From: Enterococcus plantarum
GTDB taxonomy: Bacteria > Bacillota > Bacilli > Lactobacillales > Enterococcaceae
NCBI RefSeq assembly: GCF_001730295.1
Contig: NZ_MIKA01000013.1
Coordinates: 1-59,063 of the forward strand
DNA length: 59,063 bases
Direction: 5' to 3'
Of this stretch, positions 21,052 through 29,021 are shown piece by piece. How positions within the stretch are numbered: position 1 is the first letter of the stretch; each line of letters begins with the position of its first letter. The notes below the pieces were generated by a model. It made no database searches and had not been told where the DNA came from. It saw only the letters and a list, made by a program, of their open reading frames with translations. A program made the position numbers and the translations under genes.

Positions 21052-22242
21052 TTAGTTTGTTGCTTTTTTCTCGATAAAGGCTTTTATACGTTTAACGGCT
21101 TCTTTTAATGTATCTAAATCGGTTGCATAACTAATCCGAACGTTTTCAGGTGCGCCAAATCCTGCACCCGTAACTAGTGCAACTTGCGCTTCAGTCAATA
21201 AATCATCTACCCATTGCGTAACATCTGTATAGCCGCACATTGTTAAGGTATCTTTGATATTTGGAAATAAGTAAAATGCACCATTCGGTTTTTCGATTTT
21301 AAACCCAGGTAACGCTGCAAACAACGGATAAATCTCATTTAGACGTGCTTCAAATGCTTGTCTCATGATTTCAACTGTATCTTGTTCACCGATCAATGCT
21401 TCAATCGCAGCGTATTGACTGACAGCCGTCGGATTACTGGTTGATTGTGATGCGATATCATTCATTGCTGAGATGATCGTTTCATCACCGACAGCATAAC
21501 CGATACGCCAACCTGTCATCGCATAACTTTTAGAAACGCCATTGATAATGATTGTTTGTTTTTGGATTGCTTCGGATAATGTTGCTATTGGTGTGAAAGT
21601 GGCTCCGTTATATACGAGTCTACCATAGATATCATCTGATACAATCAAAATATCATTTTGGACAGCCCACTCACCTATTTTACGTAATTCTACTTCAGAA
21701 TAAATCATTCCCGTTGGATTAGAAGGGGAATTTAAAATCAATAATTTCGTTTTATCTGTTTTAGCTTCTTCTAATTGTTCCACCGTTACTTTGAATTCTT
21801 TTTCCTGATCGCATGAGATAAAAACAGGTACTCCTTCAGCTAATTTTACTTGCTCGCCGTAGCTTACCCAATATGGCACTGGAATGATGACTTCATCATT
21901 TGGGTTTAATACCGCTTGAAAAAGAAGATACAATGCAAATTTTGCACCATCTGTTACGATTACATTTTTGACTTGATAACTCAAGTTATAGTAAGTTTCA
22001 ATATGTTCGACAACAGCTTCTCGCAATTCTTTGATCCCAGCAGAAGGTGTATAATAACTTGCTTTTCCGCTTTCGATGGCTTGAATCGCTGCTTGTTGAA
22101 TGTTTTTTGGTGTGCTAAAATCCGGCTCACCTACGGTTAAACTTAGAACATCTTTTCCTTCTGCTTTTAATGCGTTGGCTTTGGCAGCAGCTGCTAACGT
22201 AACAGAGGGTTCTAATTTTTGTGCGCGTTTTGATATGTCCAT
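21052..22242 (-). CDS. aspB: pyridoxal-phosphate aspartate aminotransferase
   Basis: This class I aminotransferase interconverts aspartate and oxaloacetate with glutamate/2-oxoglutarate. The 396-residue protein carries the PLP-lysine motif SKSYAMTGWRIGY (Lys near 237), the NSPSNPTG loop near 172-179, and the conserved arginine near the C-terminus in ENVRISYA. Its place between a ypmB-like gene and asnS is the Bacillus order, which supports the AspB name. A 7-base hairpin stem (CGGTAGG/CCTACCG) sits in the leader. Confidence 0.92.
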   Translation of the reverse strand: MDISKRAQKLEPSVTLAAAAKANALKAEGKDVLSLTVGEPDFSTPKNIQQAAIQAIESGKASYYTPSAGIKELREAVVEHIETYYNLSYQVKNVIVTDGAKFALYLLFQAVLNPNDEVIIPVPYWVSYGEQVKLAEGVPVFISCDQEKEFKVTVEQLEEAKTDKTKLLILNSPSNPTGMIYSEVELRKIGEWAVQNDILIVSDDIYGRLVYNGATFTPIATLSEAIQKQTIIINGVSKSYAMTGWRIGYAVGDETIISAMNDIASQSTSNPTAVSQYAAIEALIGEQDTVEIMRQAFEARLNEIYPLFAALPGFKIEKPNGAFYLFPNIKDTLTMCGYTDVTQWVDDLLTEAQVALVTGAGFGAPENVRISYATDLDTLKEAVKRIKAFIEKKATN

Positions 22243-22270
22243 ATGATTGCTCCCTTCATTTTCTAGAGCA

Positions 22271-22312
22271 CGGTAGGGATTCTATTCTAACAATCGAGCT
22301 CATTTCCTACCG
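22271..22312 (-). other. hairpin in the aspB leader
   Basis: CGGTAGG (22271-22277) and CCTACCG (22306-22312) are perfect arms with a 28-base loop, about 29-70 bases ahead of aspB. There is no T-run. It may be an mRNA stabiliser or regulatory stem; nothing more can be said. Confidence 0.35.
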
Positions 22313-22387
22313 CTGTCTATCTTGATTCATCAGCTAATTCTTCAAGTTTATTTGATTTTAGCTAACGCTCTTCATTAAAACGTCTCG

Positions 22388-22894
22388 TCAGACATTTTTG
22401 ATGATCATAATTTCTTCAGCTTTATCAAATGTTAATAGATAATAACTTAATGATCCGTCATCGTTTTTTGCAACGACTTCCCACGTTGGTTTATCCTTAT
22501 ACAGACCTAAGCTGACTTTTTGGATGTTATTCTCTTTGTAATCAGTTTCAACGATTTGGCGGATGTGGTCTTCGTCAACACCATCTTTCTGATTTAAAAC
22601 AGTCACTTTGTCCCCCGATTTCGGGATGATCACAGCTAATTCTTCCCCTTTATTATCTTTACCTGTCACACTAAAGTACGTATCTTTTCGGGTAAACCAA
22701 TAAAAGTGATCCACTGTCTCCAAGTTTGCATATTCTTTAGCAATTTCTGTCGCTTCTTTTTTCGCTTGTGTTCTTGGCTGTGTTGAGCGAATGTAGAAAA
22801 TAGTGATTAGGACAATAATCATTAATAAAACCGCAATTACACCAACTAAAATCTTGGTTTTTCTCGCTTCTCTGAGTTCTTCTTGTTCTTGCAC
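22388..22894 (-). CDS. YpmB/TseB-like membrane-anchored protein
   Basis: The 168-residue protein has a short basic N-terminus, one membrane segment (about 18-38) and an extracellular domain with two repeated cystatin-like halves of the DUF5590 type. Its Bacillus counterpart YpmB/TseB lies in the same gene order (dinG, ypmA, ypmB, aspB, asnS) and works with the elongation peptidoglycan synthase PBP2A. I prefer the GTG start (MQEQEELREARK) with AAAGGG eight bases upstream; a TTG six codons earlier is the alternative. ypmA is absent here. Confidence 0.85.
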   Translation of the reverse strand: MQEQEELREARKTKILVGVIAVLLMIIVLITIFYIRSTQPRTQAKKEATEIAKEYANLETVDHFYWFTRKDTYFSVTGKDNKGEELAVIIPKSGDKVTVLNQKDGVDEDHIRQIVETDYKENNIQKVSLGLYKDKPTWEVVAKNDDGSLSYYLLTFDKAEEIMIIKNV

Positions 22895-22970
22895 TCTTCT
22901 CGCCCTTTCCAAACTTACTGGCTACCATTATAGCAGAAAATCGGTTTGATTTAATAGGTAGTAACTAAAT

Positions 22971-25739
22971 TTATTTATTTAAAAATTCTTTTAGCTCTGA
23001 TGCTATTTCAGTTAATGATTCTTCTTTCACTACCAAATCTTTTGGCAAAGCCTTTACCATCCGCTTGCCATACTTAGCTGTTACTAAACGCCTATCTAGG
23101 ACAACTAGAGCTCCTTTATCATCATCGGAACGAATCAAGCGGCCTAAGGCTTGACGTAATCGTAACGCGGCTTTTGGCAAAGCCTCATGAGTAAAGGGAT
23201 TGATTCCTTTTTCTTCAAGATAGTCATAACGTGCTTTGACAAACGGTCGTTTAGGATTTTCAAATGGTAAACGTGTCACGATCAACAGAGATAATGCTTC
23301 CCCAGGTAAATCGACACCTTCCCAAAAACTGTCAGCTCCAAGTAGGACGCTATTTCTTGAATGCGCGAAACGTTTTAGAATTTTTTCCCGACTACCGCTA
23401 ATTCTCTGGGCTAAAAGGTCTCTTCCTTCATTTAAAAATTGAGGATGCAAACGATAATAAACACTAGATAAAATCTCATGCGACGTGAATAAAACCAAAA
23501 TGGATCGGTCATGTTCTTGTGACAATTCTTGAATCACGGATGCGATATAAGCTGAGAATTCTGTAGCATTCGCCTGACTGATTGCTATTGCTTCTGTTGG
23601 AATATACAAACGTGCATTTTGCTCATAATCATAAGGATCAGGTAACGTTTTAAACAACACATCTGTTAATCCTAATTTATTAGGCAAATACTTCTTATCA
23701 TTCCCAAATTTCAAGGTTCCACCTGTGTATAAAATTCGTTGATAACGATCATACCAAGTCGTCTCTGGCAATATACTTGCCTCTAAATCATTTAATGCAA
23801 GCAGCCCGTATCCTTGTGGTGTGATGCTATATTCCTTGATCCAACGTGGATGCCATTCATTGACATAAATAGCAAAACAATCCGCTAAACGTTCAATCCG
23901 TTCAAAGAATTGCAGCAAACTAACGAATATAATTCGCTCTGAAGCAGTATATTTTTCCAAAGCATTCACAATCGACTGATTCAACCTATTTTGAATTTCT
24001 TGCATTTCAGTTAAGAGAATCTCTATCTTTTGAATCGACGTCTCACCACTAAGTGATAAATGATCAAATATCGGCTTTGTTAGCAACATTGCTTCTAAAT
24101 TAGATGAATGATCCTTGTTAAAGAGCTGATTTATTTCGTAAAATAAATCACTAAATTCTTCCACTAGATCATTTAATGCTTTAGAATAAATCCGCAACAA
24201 ACGCTGTTCTTGTGTTTCAGATTCGAAAATTTGGTTGACTTGATCAAACAACTGATCTTCTTCCAGATAAAGACTTGCCTGCTTTTTAAAGGAAACATAG
24301 TTAAATTGACGATTCGCAATCTTCCCTGCAATATCCGGTAGATGATGAGCCTCATCAATAATCAAATACGAACTTTTCGGTAAAAGTGGCAATTCTCTGA
24401 GCGTTTCCTGTGCCAAAAATGCATGATTGACAATCAATACGTTGCTTTGTCTAATTTTTTTATAGAGAAAACGCACAAAATCTTCTTGATACAACGCATC
24501 TTGATCTGATAAAAAATCGATGCCTCGATGGGCAACATCCCGCCAAAAGATATGGTTAAAGTTCGTTAATTGTAATTCATCAAGATCTCCCGTTTCTGTT
24601 TCCACCAACCATACTAAAACACCCATTTGATACAACGCATATTGCTTTTGCTGTATTGGATTTTTTAACGTAGCTTTAAATCGTTGTAAATCGATGTAAT
24701 GACGATGACTTTTAATGATTACAGCTTGAATCGGCTTGGGACAAATTTGGTTTGCTAGTGGAATATCTTTTTCCATTAATTGATTTTGCAAAACAATCGA
24801 TACTGTACTGATAATAACTGGGTTATCTGGTGTAGCTAAATAGCTTAATGGAAATAAATAACCTAATGTTTTTCCTGTTCCTGTCGCAGCCTCAATAAAC
24901 AAATTTTTATTTTCATCATTCGTAAAATGTTCATAAACTAAATTCATCATCCGGCTCTGCTCTGAACGATAGCCGATTGTATCTGCAAAAACTTTTTCCT
25001 TTGCTTTTTTCTTTTGCGGGAAACTTGATTTTCCATATAACTTTTCTTCATAAAGCGGAACTTCTTTTCTTCTCAAAGCAATGCCTGACACAACGTGTTG
25101 TTCTTTTGCTAGCGGTTGAATATCCTGTTTCATTTCTTCATATATATGATGGATATAAGCACTTGTATCCATGCCTGTTTGCTGACTCAAATGATCGATT
25201 GCTTCCATCGTAATCAGTGGTAAGCGGCGCATCTTGGCTTCAATCAATAACAAAAGTTCGGCCGTCACCTGTGCATCACTGTCTGCCTGATGAGGATTGT
25301 CATGAATCAACCCTAAACTTTCAGATAAATCGCCTAAACGAAAACTTTTTTCTGTTGGTAAAAATATTTGAGCTAATTCCACTGTATCAATTCCAGGAAT
25401 TTTTAATTTAGGTGTACCGCAACGAAGCAATTCCTGTGTTAAAAAGGAGTAATCAAAATAAATATTATGTGCAACAAATACTGTATCTGCTAGTAAATTA
25501 TAAATCGTTAGTGCCATATCTTCAAAGTATGGCGCTTTTTGCACACGTGAATTACTAATACCAGTAAGTTGCTGAATCTGTTTGGAGATCGCCTGATTAG
25601 GATTGATATCAGTCGCAAAACGGGAAACGATTTTTCCTTCTTGGATCAATACACAGCCGAATTGAATAATCCGGTCGACCAACGGATCGGTCCCAGTTGT
25701 TTCAAGATCAACTACTGCATATGTCTGCTTTTTTTTCAT
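22971..25739 (-). CDS. dinG: DinG family helicase with N-terminal DEDDh 3'-5' exonuclease
   Basis: The 922-residue protein combines a DnaQ-like exonuclease (about 1-180; VDLETTGTD, VAHNIYFDYSFL and HQADSDA supply the DEDD-h residues) with an XPD-like superfamily 2 helicase. Walker A is EAATGTGKTLGY near 285 and LIIDEAHHLPD is the DEAH box. The C-terminal motifs include SFWEGVDLPGE and QALGRLIRSDDDKG. In Gram-positives this form acts mainly as an exonuclease. The cysteine cluster of the iron-sulphur domain is not evident. It starts the dinG-ypmB-aspB-asnS group. Confidence 0.93.
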   Translation of the reverse strand: MKKKQTYAVVDLETTGTDPLVDRIIQFGCVLIQEGKIVSRFATDINPNQAISKQIQQLTGISNSRVQKAPYFEDMALTIYNLLADTVFVAHNIYFDYSFLTQELLRCGTPKLKIPGIDTVELAQIFLPTEKSFRLGDLSESLGLIHDNPHQADSDAQVTAELLLLIEAKMRRLPLITMEAIDHLSQQTGMDTSAYIHHIYEEMKQDIQPLAKEQHVVSGIALRRKEVPLYEEKLYGKSSFPQKKKAKEKVFADTIGYRSEQSRMMNLVYEHFTNDENKNLFIEAATGTGKTLGYLFPLSYLATPDNPVIISTVSIVLQNQLMEKDIPLANQICPKPIQAVIIKSHRHYIDLQRFKATLKNPIQQKQYALYQMGVLVWLVETETGDLDELQLTNFNHIFWRDVAHRGIDFLSDQDALYQEDFVRFLYKKIRQSNVLIVNHAFLAQETLRELPLLPKSSYLIIDEAHHLPDIAGKIANRQFNYVSFKKQASLYLEEDQLFDQVNQIFESETQEQRLLRIYSKALNDLVEEFSDLFYEINQLFNKDHSSNLEAMLLTKPIFDHLSLSGETSIQKIEILLTEMQEIQNRLNQSIVNALEKYTASERIIFVSLLQFFERIERLADCFAIYVNEWHPRWIKEYSITPQGYGLLALNDLEASILPETTWYDRYQRILYTGGTLKFGNDKKYLPNKLGLTDVLFKTLPDPYDYEQNARLYIPTEAIAISQANATEFSAYIASVIQELSQEHDRSILVLFTSHEILSSVYYRLHPQFLNEGRDLLAQRISGSREKILKRFAHSRNSVLLGADSFWEGVDLPGEALSLLIVTRLPFENPKRPFVKARYDYLEEKGINPFTHEALPKAALRLRQALGRLIRSDDDKGALVVLDRRLVTAKYGKRMVKALPKDLVVKEESLTEIASELKEFLNK

Positions 25740-25883
25740 GGACTTCCCCGCCTTTCCTCTACCCTTGAAAATTATACTACAAAATGAACTTTTTTTTTAG
25801 TATTAGTTTGAAAGGTTTGGTAGTGAAGATGTTTTGGTTATCTTAGTTCTGTCCAACTGTCACATTCGTTTCTTTTCTGGTTA

Positions 25884-25937
25884 TCAAAAGAAGGATCATT
25901 CTTGATTAGTTGTTAGAATGATTCTTTTGATTTTTTA
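25884..25937. terminator. hairpin between the kinase gene and dinG
   Basis: TCAAAAGAAGGATCATTCT pairs with AGAATGATTCTTTTGA, then TTTTTTATAG on the plus side. The T-run reads plus although both flanking genes are minus, so it may serve as a block against antisense transcription or a two-way terminator. Confidence 0.55.
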
Positions 25938-26438
25938 TAGCTCGTCTAAAAAAAGTTGAATCTGTTTTTTAGTTTTTAGAACTATTACTTTTTTAGTTTT
26001 AGGAAGGTTTTGTATCTCTTCAAGAATCTCAACCTTTTGTTTGTTCGGGAAATTCCATACCCACTTTAAAAAACTTAAATCAAACTTCTCAGGACAATTC
26101 GGTTGCATATCAGGTCTGGTCAAACCGTTAAATTTTTTTACTCTTTTCAAAATCTGATAAATACATACATATCTATTTCTATCTAAAAATAGTATAGTAT
26201 CTGCCGCTTTGATTCTCATACCAAGTGTTGCGCCATAGTTTCCGTCAATGATCCATGAAGGTTTCATGATCAAATTATTTTGTACTTCAATTTGGTATTC
26301 TCTATCTGTCATTTCCCAATTCGGTTTCCAAAGTAACTTATCTAAATGAAAAACTTCAATACCTAACTTCTCACCTAATCTAAGTGCCAAGGTTGACTTA
26401 CCAGCTCCACTTGAGCCGATTAAAATAATCTTTTTCAT
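25935..26438 (-). CDS. P-loop kinase, DNA topology modulation protein FlaR-like
   Basis: The 167-residue protein is a small adenylate-kinase-like NTPase: Walker A GSSGAGKST (about 8-16), then VFHLDKLLWKPNW and WIIDGNYGATL, typical of the FlaR/topology modulation family. The real substrate of this family is not known, and the historical name comes from an E. coli-type phenotype. I start at MKKIILIGSS because GGAGGG lies seven bases before it. It is a single gene, upstream of an IS remnant, in a stretch that looks recently rearranged. Confidence 0.85.
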   Translation of the reverse strand: MKKIILIGSSGAGKSTLALRLGEKLGIEVFHLDKLLWKPNWEMTDREYQIEVQNNLIMKPSWIIDGNYGATLGMRIKAADTILFLDRNRYVCIYQILKRVKKFNGLTRPDMQPNCPEKFDLSFLKWVWNFPNKQKVEILEEIQNLPKTKKVIVLKTKKQIQLFLDEL

Positions 26439-26600
26439 GGGTATTCCCTCCAATAAAATTTTTTTGGAAATTTTATTATACCATCAATAACGTAACTTGG
26501 TATGGTTTAGTCAAACTGAACGTACAGCTTATAAAGGAACTTTTTAACATATACTACTTTTGAAACTAATAAAAAAAGAGCCGTTCAAAGTTCTGAAATG

Positions 26601-26798
26601 AGCCCCCTAAGTTAGACCAGAAAATCTAACTTAGGGGGCTTTTTATAGTGGCTAAATATGATTATGACTTTAAAAATCAGTAATTGAAACATATCAGAGG
26701 GGAGAAGGTGGGGATATATTTTCTATCAAAGTGTAAAAAGCAATTGCTTCGTCTTGATCATCAACTACTTAAGCTATGTGAATGGTTGATTGTTTAAA
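26601..26798 (+). mobile_element. remnant of an IS3-family (IS150-like) element, left end and orfA start
   Basis: A perfect 16-base hairpin, AGCCCCCTAAGTTAGA/TCTAACTTAGGGGGCT (26601-26640), is followed by TTTTTATA and a GTG frame reading MAKYDYDF before a stop after Gln. In the next stretch a shifted frame reads RGEKVGIYFLSK, which resembles the helix-turn-helix start of IS150-type OrfA (MAKY.YEFK...GEGGYxxLSKKY). No orfB or right end is visible, so this is a decayed 5' fragment. The hairpin also makes a plus-strand terminator. Confidence 0.55.
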
Positions 26799-26850
26799 AA
26801 AATTTCTTTCAAATTTTAAATCTACTAATCTATTATTTTATCCGTACTCT

Positions 26851-27567
26851 CTATTTTGACTTTTTGCTTGAATTTTGGACTGCTTTAAACAATGTTTGGA
26901 ACTGACCTTTAAATGTCATTGTTTGCTCAAAAATATCTTCTCCATCATTTAACATCTTGACAGTCACCCAACCAAGCGTTTCTGTAATCGAACTTGCAAC
27001 AGTAGCATTTATGGCAGCACCAGCAACTGTTCCCACACCTGGAAGAAGTTTTATTAAGTTGCCAACTGCACTTTTCCCAAGCCCTACGACAACAATTTCT
27101 TTCCCAATACTCTTGCCCATACTTTCAGACCAAGATTGCCCAAATAATTTATGCAAACGAGCCATCATAGTCAATTGGATAGGGACAAGTAACAAGGCAT
27201 CTGAAAAAGGAATTGGTGAACAGCCTATAATAGCAGCTGTTAATGACGCCGCATGGACTATTTTATGGCATTTTCTTTTCGTTTCTTCATCGACACCTTC
27301 CAAAAATTCATCAAAAATACTATCGAATTGCGTTTTGCTTTTAGCCAAGATTTTTTCAGCACGATCTTTCGATTTCCCATAACTATTTAGGATCACTGTT
27401 GATGTTTTTGCTGGAAATTTTTTTATTACTTCAGAAAAAAATGATTCAAATTCTTTTTCATCTGAGCTTGCGTTTTTTTCTTCATATTGTTGTGTATTCG
27501 TTTTGCTCTTTTTTAGGAATGATTTTTTTTCATCTGTCGTTTTTTTCTTTAAACGTTTCTTCACCAT
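26851..27567 (-). CDS. DUF697 family protein
   Basis: The 238-residue protein has a highly basic N-terminus (about 1-50, rich in Lys) and a DUF697 core (about 95-230), with CHKIVHAASLTAAIIGCSPIPFSDALLLVPIQL and the glycine-rich LLPGVGTVAGAAINA. DUF697 domains form hydrophobic helices and often accompany dynamin- or Era-like GTPases, but no GTPase is present in or beside this one. Function is unknown. GGAGG precedes the ATG, and a promoter (TTGGTG, 17 bases, TATGAT) lies at 27630-27658. Confidence 0.8.
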   Translation of the reverse strand: MVKKRLKKKTTDEKKSFLKKSKTNTQQYEEKNASSDEKEFESFFSEVIKKFPAKTSTVILNSYGKSKDRAEKILAKSKTQFDSIFDEFLEGVDEETKRKCHKIVHAASLTAAIIGCSPIPFSDALLLVPIQLTMMARLHKLFGQSWSESMGKSIGKEIVVVGLGKSAVGNLIKLLPGVGTVAGAAINATVASSITETLGWVTVKMLNDGEDIFEQTMTFKGQFQTLFKAVQNSSKKSK

Positions 27568-27629
27568 TCATTACCTCCAATTATGTTTCATAAACTATGT
27601 ATACATACACTCAATGCTTTTATACTCTA

Positions 27630-27658
27630 ATCATACAATAGAAATCTTATTTCACCAA
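27630..27658 (-). promoter_or_regulatory. promoter of the DUF697 gene
   Basis: Minus strand: TTGGTG, 17-base spacer, TATGAT, about 63 bases ahead of the start. Confidence 0.45.
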
Positions 27659-27771
27659 AAGACAGCACTTTTGAATATAATCTGAAAATAAAAGTCTGTT
27701 ATCGAATGAAAATAAGCGCTAATTTTTTCTTTGCTTATTCATTTACAGACGGTCAGGATAACTATTCTTCT

Positions 27772-27817
27772 AAAAAATCCAGGTATCAATCACATATGAC
27801 TGATACCTGGATTTTTT
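27772..27817. terminator. protease terminator region, strong two-way hairpin
   Basis: 17-base perfect arms (AAAAAATCCAGGTATCA at 27772-27788, and its complement from 27801) with a 12-base loop and T-runs on both strands. It is 160 bases beyond the protease stop. The region between (27818-27979) holds only a 26-codon minus frame starting at 27918 without a good ribosome site. Confidence 0.85.
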
Positions 27818-27979
27818 TATTCTCACTAATTGCTTTCATTTCTATATGAATAATGGTCTTTTGCATTTTTCTCATCTACATGCATAATTATAATTTTGTT
27901 CCTCATTATGCTATAGGCGCTCTATTGTTTACATCACGTCATCTGTCGATAATTGCTTCCCTTTCAACGCATATAATGA

Positions 27980-28732
27980 CTAGTTTGAAGTATCACCAAT
28001 GTATTTTAAAACAAATTCAATATGTTCTGTGTTTAATTTTACACTTGAATTATTATATTTTCCGCCTGAAACATGTACAGCTATTATTTCGTGATTTTCA
28101 TTGAAAATGGGTGAACCAGATTGTCCACCAACAGTATCAATATCATGGTCGATGCGATTCGTCGATTGTCTTATAATTTTTCCTTTGGACTCCCACATCG
28201 TTCCAAACGGTTTGTCACCAGGATACCCCATACTTGAAATGGTATTTCCAATCGATACAGTATTAGTTAGAACCATTGGATTCTGCTTAACAACATCGCC
28301 AATACTGTGACCATTGTTTTCTTCAAGTGTAAGTACAGCAATATCATGGTCAAGATCTACTTTATCCAAATATCTTTGAGGAATGTGAACTTGTTTGATT
28401 TTGAACTTTCCATAAGGAAGAGTAGCGCCATTTCTCCCAGGAATAACATAATTAGTGGCTTTGGTCGGATTTTCCATAATTCTTTTTACAACATGTGCAG
28501 CAGTCAATACAGTATTTTTCCCAATAACAGCACCCGATCCCATGTATCCATTTGATGAGACATAAACCGTACTTTGATAAGGTGCAAGTGTGGTGTCAAA
28601 AACTCTAGAACGTTCATCGACACCAATAATGGAACGGTGTTCTACACCTACCGCTTCTGATTTAGGAGCAAAACTAAAAAATGTAGCACCTAATAAAAAC
28701 ACACCAATAAAACCTATTTTTAACAATTTCAA
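27980..28732 (-). CDS. secreted V8/glutamyl-endopeptidase-like serine protease
   Basis: The 250-residue precursor has a signal peptide (about 1-27, ending SEA) and a short propeptide before a trypsin-fold domain. The triad is His80 in LTAAHVV, Asp130 in LDHDIAVL and Ser205 in GGQSGSP. The overall pattern matches the Glu-specific V8 family that includes SprE of E. faecalis. There SprE is co-transcribed with the metalloprotease GelE under Fsr; here no gelE or fsr gene adjoins, so control must differ. The start is TTG with AAAGGGG eight bases before it. A 14-base palindrome lies upstream. Confidence 0.88.
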   Translation of the reverse strand: MKLLKIGFIGVFLLGATFFSFAPKSEAVGVEHRSIIGVDERSRVFDTTLAPYQSTVYVSSNGYMGSGAVIGKNTVLTAAHVVKRIMENPTKATNYVIPGRNGATLPYGKFKIKQVHIPQRYLDKVDLDHDIAVLTLEENNGHSIGDVVKQNPMVLTNTVSIGNTISSMGYPGDKPFGTMWESKGKIIRQSTNRIDHDIDTVGGQSGSPIFNENHEIIAVHVSGGKYNNSSVKLNTEHIEFVLKYIGDTSN

Positions 28733-28787
28733 ACGAATTAACCCCTTTCTTTATCTAAAAATATTCACCTATTAAATATAGGATAGT

Positions 28788-28801
28788 ACTTTTATAAAAG
28801 T
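28788..28801. promoter_or_regulatory. palindrome upstream of the protease gene
   Basis: ACTTTTATAAAAGT is a perfect 14-base palindrome about 56 bases ahead of the protease start, near a possible -10 TATATT. It may be an operator, but an AT-rich palindrome of this size can also arise by chance. Confidence 0.35.
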
Positions 28802-28943
28802 GTAATACATAAAATTATTTCTGCCAATAAGTATTATATAGTTTTTTTAAAATAGCTATCATCTACTCCCTTTTTAAATAAAAACAGTAATGGATCGTCT
28901 TTCAACGTATCGCAAAATAGAGACCTGTGAATTGTCACACTCA

Positions 28944-28986
28944 CCAAAAAAACTAGAGCAAAACTGATCCAGTTTTCCCCTAGTCT
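28944..28986 (-). terminator. terminator of the gene at 29022-30530
   Basis: Minus strand: CTAG..GAAAACTG and CAGTTTTGCTCTAG, followed by TTTTTTT. Confidence 0.8.
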
Positions 28987-29021
28987 TTTAAACATCTAAT
29001 TCACTTTTTTCTATCTCGTAG

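Noticed and set aside
26957-27382. 141-codon plus-strand frame
   Set aside because: It lies entirely opposite the DUF697 gene; proline/serine-rich content is typical of an antisense shadow.
27838-27918. 26-codon minus-strand peptide gene beyond the protease
   Set aside because: No ribosome site and no recognised family; likely part of the 3' untranslated region ahead of the terminator.
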